Assembly: GCA_019246575.1 (NCBI GenBank)
Contig: JAFAQG010000733.1
Location: 1-17,637 of the forward strand
Direction of reading: 5' to 3'
From: Acidobacteriaceae bacterium
GTDB lineage: Bacteria; Acidobacteriota; Terriglobia; Bryobacterales; Bryobacteraceae
DNA length: 17,637 nucleotides
This document shows positions 13,602-17,637 of the stretch, in pieces; the first letter of the stretch is position 1; every line of letters starts with the position of its first letter. The translations under genes and the position numbers were made by a program. The notes below the pieces were generated by a model. The model did not search any database. It was not told where the DNA came from and saw nothing but the letters and a program-made list of their open reading frames with translations.

Positions 13602-13979
13602 AGTTATCTCTCCGACGCGTTTCCTTCGAAGCATCATTGCCACGTTAACAGGGTCTCAAACAGCCATTGCAAAGCAACAAAGGCTATCACTGCTAAAACA
13701 ATCGCTTTAACCCAGTCAAGCATGGCGGTTCTAGATAATATCAGAGGCATTCATGTCAAACTACGATTTAAAAATACGGACCTCATCGCTAGATCAGCCA
13801 CCGTTTTGTGAAAGGGTTTAGAATTTGTCTCCGGCGTCCCGTTAACACCTCGGATTAAGCCGCCCCCCGCTCCTGCAATACGGGTGCTGTGGGATGCACG
13901 GCGAAGATCGCGGCAGGGTGTGGCTCTCACAGTCGCGGGTACGCTTCCCTCCCCTGCCATGCTGATACTTGATAAAGAT
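13602..13979. other. Spacer between ssrA and the Rieske gene
   Basis: About 380 bases. The first part holds the minus-strand small ORF described separately (13634-13723). The centre is AT-richer than its surroundings (13735-13830) and has a TAGAAT (13819-13824) that could be a rightward -10, without a good -35. The last 130 bases are open in several frames, but no family features are visible. No intrinsic terminator for ssrA was seen. Confidence 0.4.
13634..13723 (-). CDS. Possible 29-residue single-helix membrane peptide
   Basis: ATG at 13723 opens a 29-codon frame ending TGA at 13634. The product begins MLDWVKAIVLAVIAFVALQW and ends LFETLLTWQ. A single hydrophobic helix is flanked by Lys/Asp at the start and by Trp residues near both ends, the usual look of a tiny inner-membrane protein. 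No Shine-Dalgarno is seen. On the same strand a TTGACA (13753-13758 read backwards) and a TATTAT lie just upstream, but only 13 bases apart, which is short for a promoter. Too short for homology by eye; chance hydrophobic frames of this size do occur. Confidence 0.35.
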   Translation of the reverse strand: MLDWVKAIVLAVIAFVALQWLFETLLTWQ

Positions 13980-14285
13980 ATGCCTCTTCACCAAGTCGGA
14001 GCTTTGGACTCACTTCCTCCCGGCAGTGTGACCGAAGTCGCCATTGGAGACGACACCTACGCCGTCTGCAACGTTGATGGCAAGCTGCACTGCATCGCGG
14101 GAACGTGCCCTCATGCCGGCGGCCCGCTGGGGCAGGGAGCTCTCAGCGGCAATTTCCTTGTTTGCCCTTGGCACGGATGGGAGTTTGACTGCACGACCGG
14201 CAAGAACGATTTCGATGAGGACGTCCAGGTTGAAACCTTTCGGGTTATCGTCGAGGGCAAAGAAATAGTGATCGATATCCCATAA
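13980..14285 (+). CDS. Small Rieske-type [2Fe-2S] ferredoxin
   Basis: 101 residues from the ATG at 13980; the frame is open back to 13884, with ATG 13959 as an alternative, but MPLHQVGALDSLPPGSVTEV matches where small Rieske proteins begin. The cluster ligands are complete: C-x-H in GTCPHAGGPLGQGAL and C-x2-H in CPWHGWEFDCTTGKN. The C-terminal part VETFRVIVEGKEIVIDIP closes the fold. Such stand-alone Rieske ferredoxins pass electrons to ring-hydroxylating or other oxygenases, or act in unspecific redox roles; no oxygenase is nearby, so the partner is unknown. It is 6 bases upstream of mutM, hence probably translated together. Confidence 0.9.
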   Translation: MPLHQVGALDSLPPGSVTEVAIGDDTYAVCNVDGKLHCIAGTCPHAGGPLGQGALSGNFLVCPWHGWEFDCTTGKNDFDEDVQVETFRVIVEGKEIVIDIP

Positions 14286-14291
14286 ACGGCC

Positions 14292-15083
14292 TTGCCTGAA
14301 TTACCCGAAGTTGAAACCGTTGTTCGCTCGCTGCTTCCGTATATCCGCGGACGCACAATCCTGCATGCCGAATTGCGGTCGCATCTAGTCACGAGAGGGC
14401 AGTTTGCGCTCACGGAGACAGCCCTCGCCGGAGCGATCGTTCAACAAATCCGCAGGCGCGGCAAGCAGATCTTCATCGATTTGAACCGAGGGTTTTTGTA
14501 CATTCACCTGGGGATGACGGGTAAGCTGCTGTGGAACGCTCAACCGGGTAAGTACACGCGCGCTCTTCTGGAACTCGATACGGGGACTCTGTTGTTCGAT
14601 GACGTCCGGCAATTCGGGCGCTTCGAATTCTTTGTGGATGTTCCGCCACAGATTGCGAATAAAGGACCGGATGCGCTTAGCATCGAGTTTGAAGAGTTCT
14701 ACTCGCGTTTGCGGCAGCGGCGAGGAGTCATCAAAGCTGTGCTTCTGAACCAGTCTTTTGTCGCAGGCATCGGGAACATCTACGCCGACGAGCTGCTTTT
14801 TGCCGCCCACGTTCACCCTCGGGCAATGGTGCGCCGAATCTCTAAGGCGCGCGCGAGGAAGATCTACGACCGTATGCGCGAACTTCTGGAGCTCGCGGTG
14901 CGAATGCGCGGATCATCAATTTCCGATTACGTGGACAGCGCTGGAAACGCGGGCGCGTTTCAGAACTTACATCGTGTATACGGCAGGTCGGGGATGCCGT
15001 GCCTATCCTGCGGCACAGCTATACGCCGGGTCGTCGTTGCACAGCGGGGCACGCACTATTGCCCCCGTTGCCAGCGGGCTTGA
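14292..15083 (+). CDS. mutM: Formamidopyrimidine-DNA glycosylase (Fpg/MutM)
   Basis: 263 residues from a TTG start. After Met removal the protein begins PELPEVETVVRSL, with catalytic Pro (Schiff-base nucleophile) and Glu. RGKQIFIDL has the conserved Lys of the family. Further on are GFLYIHLGMTGKLL, the LLFDDVRQFGRFEF strand, the helix-two-turn-helix part LLNQSFVAGIGNIYADELLFAAHVHP, and the zinc finger CLSC...CPRC (C-x2-C-x18-C-x2-C). It excises 8-oxoguanine and other oxidised purines and cuts the AP site. The usual length is about 270, so it is full length. No Shine-Dalgarno is seen before TTG, in keeping with coupling to the Rieske gene that ends 6 bases earlier. The last 28 bases overlap convergent folP. 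Confidence 0.95.
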   Translation: MPELPEVETVVRSLLPYIRGRTILHAELRSHLVTRGQFALTETALAGAIVQQIRRRGKQIFIDLNRGFLYIHLGMTGKLLWNAQPGKYTRALLELDTGTLLFDDVRQFGRFEFFVDVPPQIANKGPDALSIEFEEFYSRLRQRRGVIKAVLLNQSFVAGIGNIYADELLFAAHVHPRAMVRRISKARARKIYDRMRELLELAVRMRGSSISDYVDSAGNAGAFQNLHRVYGRSGMPCLSCGTAIRRVVVAQRGTHYCPRCQRA

Positions 15084-15946
15084 GCTGCCACCGGCTCGCC
15101 GTCAGCCCGCGCGGAGTTTTTGATCGCGTCCACAACTTCGATGACACTCTTCATCGCTTTGACGTCATGAACTCGAACGATATGCGCTCCATGGAGAACG
15201 CTCGCGGCAACCGCACCCGCGGTTGCAAATTCGGTGAGATCGGCGTCATCTCTTTTCAGAAATAGCTTGCGCGACGGCCCGATGAGGATCGGTAAGTCGA
15301 AGGATTTCAACAAGCCTAAATTAGCGATGATCTCCGAGTTCTGTTCGCGCCGCTTTCCGAAGCCCAATCCCGGGTCGATTGCGACCTGATGTTTCTGCAC
15401 TCCACTCTGTCGAATGCGATGGAGCGCAGCCTCGATATCGATCGTGATTGACCGCATCAGATCCTTGATGGGCGCCAACTTGGCCCAGGTCTCGGGAGTG
15501 CCTCGCATGTGGTTGATCACCAGGCCCGCATCCCACTTTGTTACGATGCGCGGAAGCTGTACATCCAGCAGCGCTCCGCTGGGATCGTTGATGATCTCGA
15601 CGCCGTGTTCGAGCGCCTTCTCCGCAACGACGCTCTTGTATGTATCAACCGAGATCGGAATTCCGAGCTTTCCGCGCAAACGTTTCAACACGGGGATAAG
15701 CCTGCGGAGTTCCTCGCCTTCCGGGATTCGCTGAGAGCCGGGCCGCGTCGATTCCGCGCCGATATCGATGATGTTGGCCCCTTCGTCTTCCATCTCAACA
15801 GCGCGTGCGAAGGCTCGGTCCGGATCGGAATACTTGCCGCCATCGGAAAATGAGTCCGGCGTAACGTTGAGTATCCCCATCAGCAACGTTCGTTCGCCGA
15901 GGACGAGCTCACGATGCTTCAGCTTCCATGAATACCGTTTCTGCAT
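15056..15946 (-). CDS. folP: Dihydropteroate synthase
   Basis: 296 residues. All pterin-binding signatures are present: LLMGILNVTPDSFSDGG (22-38), DEGANIIDIGAESTRPGSQR (54-73), ISVDTYKS, VEIINDPSG, GLVINHMRGTP, VAIDPGLGFGKRREQN, LPILIGPSRKLFL and the C-terminal HIVRVHDVKAM. It joins 6-hydroxymethyl-dihydropterin pyrophosphate with p-aminobenzoate, the sulfonamide-sensitive step of folate synthesis, in the cytoplasm. The ATG at 15946 is preceded by AAGG almost directly, so the start is plausible but the spacing poor. The last residues (ADGEPVAAQARWQRGQ) are a short extra tail, and the 3' end overlaps mutM. It follows the DUF2520 gene by 43 bases and probably shares its transcript. Confidence 0.95.
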   Translation of the reverse strand: MQKRYSWKLKHRELVLGERTLLMGILNVTPDSFSDGGKYSDPDRAFARAVEMEDEGANIIDIGAESTRPGSQRIPEGEELRRLIPVLKRLRGKLGIPISVDTYKSVVAEKALEHGVEIINDPSGALLDVQLPRIVTKWDAGLVINHMRGTPETWAKLAPIKDLMRSITIDIEAALHRIRQSGVQKHQVAIDPGLGFGKRREQNSEIIANLGLLKSFDLPILIGPSRKLFLKRDDADLTEFATAGAVAASVLHGAHIVRVHDVKAMKSVIEVVDAIKNSARADGEPVAAQARWQRGQ

Positions 15947-15989
15947 CCTTCATACGAGTCTGGCAGATAGAGGAAAGTTGACAAGCGGC

Positions 15990-16769
15990 TTACAGGCCTG
16001 CGGCAAGACTCAGCTGCTGGTCAACAAAGGTTGCGAGTCTCGGATGAGTTTTGCGCAGGGCGGCGAAGTAGTCGTCGGCAATTGCCCCTGAACACGCGTT
16101 CAGAGGCCCTCCCCAAGGTACCCGTGACCCCTTGGCAAAATCTTTGAACATCTTTTGCGACATCTCTTCCAGAAGCGTATGGAGGTGATTGCCGGAGATT
16201 CCTGCATCACGCAACGCGTGTTGTGCTGCTGTTAGTAATGGAATCGGCAACGTAGTCGCGAGCAGCTCCGCCGCGAAATACAACGGTTTGCTCTGCGGCT
16301 TCAACTCTAAGACTCTGACGTTGTTTTTATCCAGCAAGCGCCGCACGTGTCGAATGGCAGGCGCCTGCCCTTCGAGTACAAACCACTTATCCCAACTGCT
16401 CGGAACCGTAAGCAAAGTTGCAACAGAAGCGCCGCATTCTGTAAGCCGGGATAAAGAGTCCGCCATTAACCAGGTTTCGCAGAAGACGCAGGAAACTGAG
16501 CTCAGATCCAGTTCTGAACTGCACAGCTCTTCGGCTACGCGCGGCACTGCGGCATCCGGAACGTGGATCAAAACAAGGCGCGCGGACTGCAGTTCTTCGT
16601 AGCTCGAAACCGCATAGCCCGCCCGCAGGAGATTCGAGAAGCGTCGCGCTATACGCAAGGCGCTGGATTTTATTGGCCCAATCTCCTGAGGTAAGTTAGG
16701 CAGCCGGAGAACAGTCGAATTTGTGGAGTTACCTTCAACTACTAAGCCCACCGGCAGCTGCTTCTTCAT
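15990..16769 (-). CDS. Rossmann-like / DUF2520-type protein
   Basis: 259 residues from ATG at 16769; GTG 16778 is an alternative three codons earlier. It overlaps the 3' end of uvrB by 35 bases, so translation is probably coupled. The N-terminal half has the strand and helix order of a Rossmann fold ([21 protein letters not shown] resembles the 'D-x-v-x-l-a-V-p-D' strand), but the first strand reads [12 protein letters not shown] and lacks the usual GxGxxG. The C-terminal half ([32 protein letters not shown], then [18 protein letters not shown]) matches the helical DUF2520 dimer domain in pattern. Related proteins look like NADP-dependent reductases, often next to folate or pantothenate genes; the activity of this one is unknown. 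Confidence 0.72.
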   Translation of the reverse strand: MKKQLPVGLVVEGNSTNSTVLRLPNLPQEIGPIKSSALRIARRFSNLLRAGYAVSSYEELQSARLVLIHVPDAAVPRVAEELCSSELDLSSVSCVFCETWLMADSLSRLTECGASVATLLTVPSSWDKWFVLEGQAPAIRHVRRLLDKNNVRVLELKPQSKPLYFAAELLATTLPIPLLTAAQHALRDAGISGNHLHTLLEEMSQKMFKDFAKGSRVPWGGPLNACSGAIADDYFAALRKTHPRLATFVDQQLSLAAGL

Positions 16770-17637
16770 AAACACCACTCGCTTTCAGGGCCTTGATGCG
16801 GTCCCGGAACTGTGCCGCTTGTTCGAATTCGAACGCCTTTGCCGCCTGACGCATTTTCACTTCCAGCTCTGCGATAAGAGCGTCGCGCTGCTCTGGACTT
16901 AGATCGACGCCCGAGTCCGGCTCTTCATGTAGAGAGACGGTGACGTAGTCGGCCTCGGCAACAGCGACCAAGCTCATGTCGATCGGCTTGACGATACTCT
17001 GGGGGACTATATTATTCGCCTCATTGTAGGCTTGCTGAATCGCGCGTCGCCTCTCGGTTTCGCGAATCGCCCGCTGCATGCTCTCGGTGATGACATCGGC
17101 ATAAAGTATCGCTCGGCCCGAGATGTTTCGAGCTGCGCGTCCAATGGTCTGAACGAGCGATCCGCTCGAGCGCAGGAACCCTTCTTTATCCGCATCCAGC
17201 ACTGCGACGAGTGACACTTCCGGCAAATCGAGTCCTTCCCGGAGCAGGTTCACTCCGATCAGTACGTCATGTGCACCTCGACGTAGGTCGCGCAATATCT
17301 TTATGCGATCGAGCGTGCTCACTTCGGAATGGAGATAAGCGCAGCGTACTCCAACTTCCGTGTAATACTCCGCGAGATCTTCCGCCATGCGCTTCGTCAG
17401 GGTGGTAACGAGCACCCGCTCATTCCGTTCCGCGCGCGCGCGAATCTCGTGCAGCAGGTCGTCCACTTGACCTCTGATGGGGCGCACTTCAATTTCGGGA
17501 TCCACCAGACCCGTCGGCCGAATAATCTGTTCCACTACAACCCCCGCGGACTTGGTCAATTCGTACGGTCCCGGAGTCGCAGAAACGTAAACGATCTGAT
17601 TAACGCGGTTCTCGAACTCTTCGAAAGTGAGCGGCCG
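16735..17637 (-). CDS. uvrB: Excinuclease ABC subunit B, C-terminal part (runs off right edge)
   Basis: The visible 300 residues are the end of UvrB and are in frame to the window edge, so this is a partial gene and not a short protein starting inside. Features in order: [20 protein letters not shown] (motif with S-A-T of the helicase core), the C-terminal helicase domain with [15 protein letters not shown], the motif V region [29 protein letters not shown], motif [11 protein letters not shown], and the C-terminal UVR domain ([26 protein letters not shown]) that binds UvrC. UvrB loads on damage with UvrA, verifies the lesion and recruits UvrC. The stop lies inside the next gene. Confidence 0.96.
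   Translation of the reverse strand, partial: RPLTFEEFENRVNQIVYVSATPGPYELTKSAGVVVEQIIRPTGLVDPEIEVRPIRGQVDDLLHEIRARAERNERVLVTTLTKRMAEDLAEYYTEVGVRCAYLHSEVSTLDRIKILRDLRRGAHDVLIGVNLLREGLDLPEVSLVAVLDADKEGFLRSSGSLVQTIGRAARNISGRAILYADVITESMQRAIRETERRRAIQQAYNEANNIVPQSIVKPIDMSLVAVAEADYVTVSLHEEPDSGVDLSPEQRDALIAELEVKMRQAAKAFEFEQAAQFRDRIKALKASGVYEEAAAGGLSS

Noticed and set aside
13551..13811. 86-codon plus-strand frame beginning inside ssrA
   Set aside because: Starts within the tRNA-like domain of tmRNA and has no family features.
13602..13979. tRNA, attachment site or integrated element after ssrA (a common integration target)
   Set aside because: No repeat of the ssrA 3' end, no integrase and no foreign gene cluster is seen downstream; housekeeping genes follow.
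17007..17408. Small frames on both strands inside uvrB
   Set aside because: Shadows of the strongly conserved helicase region.
16735..17559. Reading uvrB as a 274-residue protein starting at TTG 17559
   Set aside because: The frame stays open to the window edge and the upstream residues ([20 protein letters not shown]) are conserved UvrB sequence, so the gene is simply cut by the window.

Overview
The window (17,637 bases, fairly GC-rich) comes from a Gram-negative bacterial chromosome. It carries an LPS-export porin gene (lptD), an OmpA-type envelope protein, ordinary housekeeping genes (rpmI, rplT, zapA, clpS, mutM, folP, uvrB) and a complete tmRNA gene. Gene content and the tmRNA tag (ANQQFAYAA as read here) fit an Acidobacteriota genome, perhaps Solibacter/Bryobacter-like. 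That assignment rests on recollection of the families, not on a search. I see no phage, transposon, CRISPR array, rRNA or ordinary tRNA.

Layout. (1) 1-2042, minus strand: OmpA/peptidoglycan-binding lipoprotein-like gene, followed 10 bases downstream by the start of a multi-membrane spermidine-synthase-like gene that runs off the left edge. (2) 2043-2406: divergent control region with a perfect 19-base palindrome, a TTGACA promoter and a long GC-rich hairpin. (3) 2407-5740, plus strand: three tandem paralogous genes of unknown function. They encode exported, cysteine-containing proteins with an N-terminal signal peptide, a variable middle, a second internal hydrophobic segment ending A-x-A, and a highly conserved six-cysteine C-terminal domain. 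This is the most novel part of the window. (4) 5703-7860, minus strand: MFS efflux-type transporter overlapping a PAP2-family membrane phosphatase, whose 3' end overlaps the third paralog. (5) 8004-9388, plus strand: rpmI, rplT, a coiled-coil protein and zapA. (6) 9396-11720, minus: lptD. (7) 11874-12770, plus: zinc-ribbon/RDD membrane protein. (8) 12778-13131, minus: clpS, divergent from ssrA (13249-13601). (9) 13602-13979: sparse spacer with a possible 29-codon membrane peptide. (10) 13980-15083, plus: Rieske ferredoxin and mutM. (11) 15056-17637, minus: uvrB (partial), a DUF2520-type protein and folP.

How they fit together. Region 5 joins translation and Z-ring genes. Region 8 puts two inputs to Clp proteolysis side by side (the ClpS adaptor and the tmRNA that makes SsrA tags). 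Regions 10-11 pair two DNA-repair genes with folate synthesis. Regions 1-3 and 6 are envelope functions. Several start sites were chosen by comparison of paralogs, family N-termini or Shine-Dalgarno spacing rather than by the longest reading frame.
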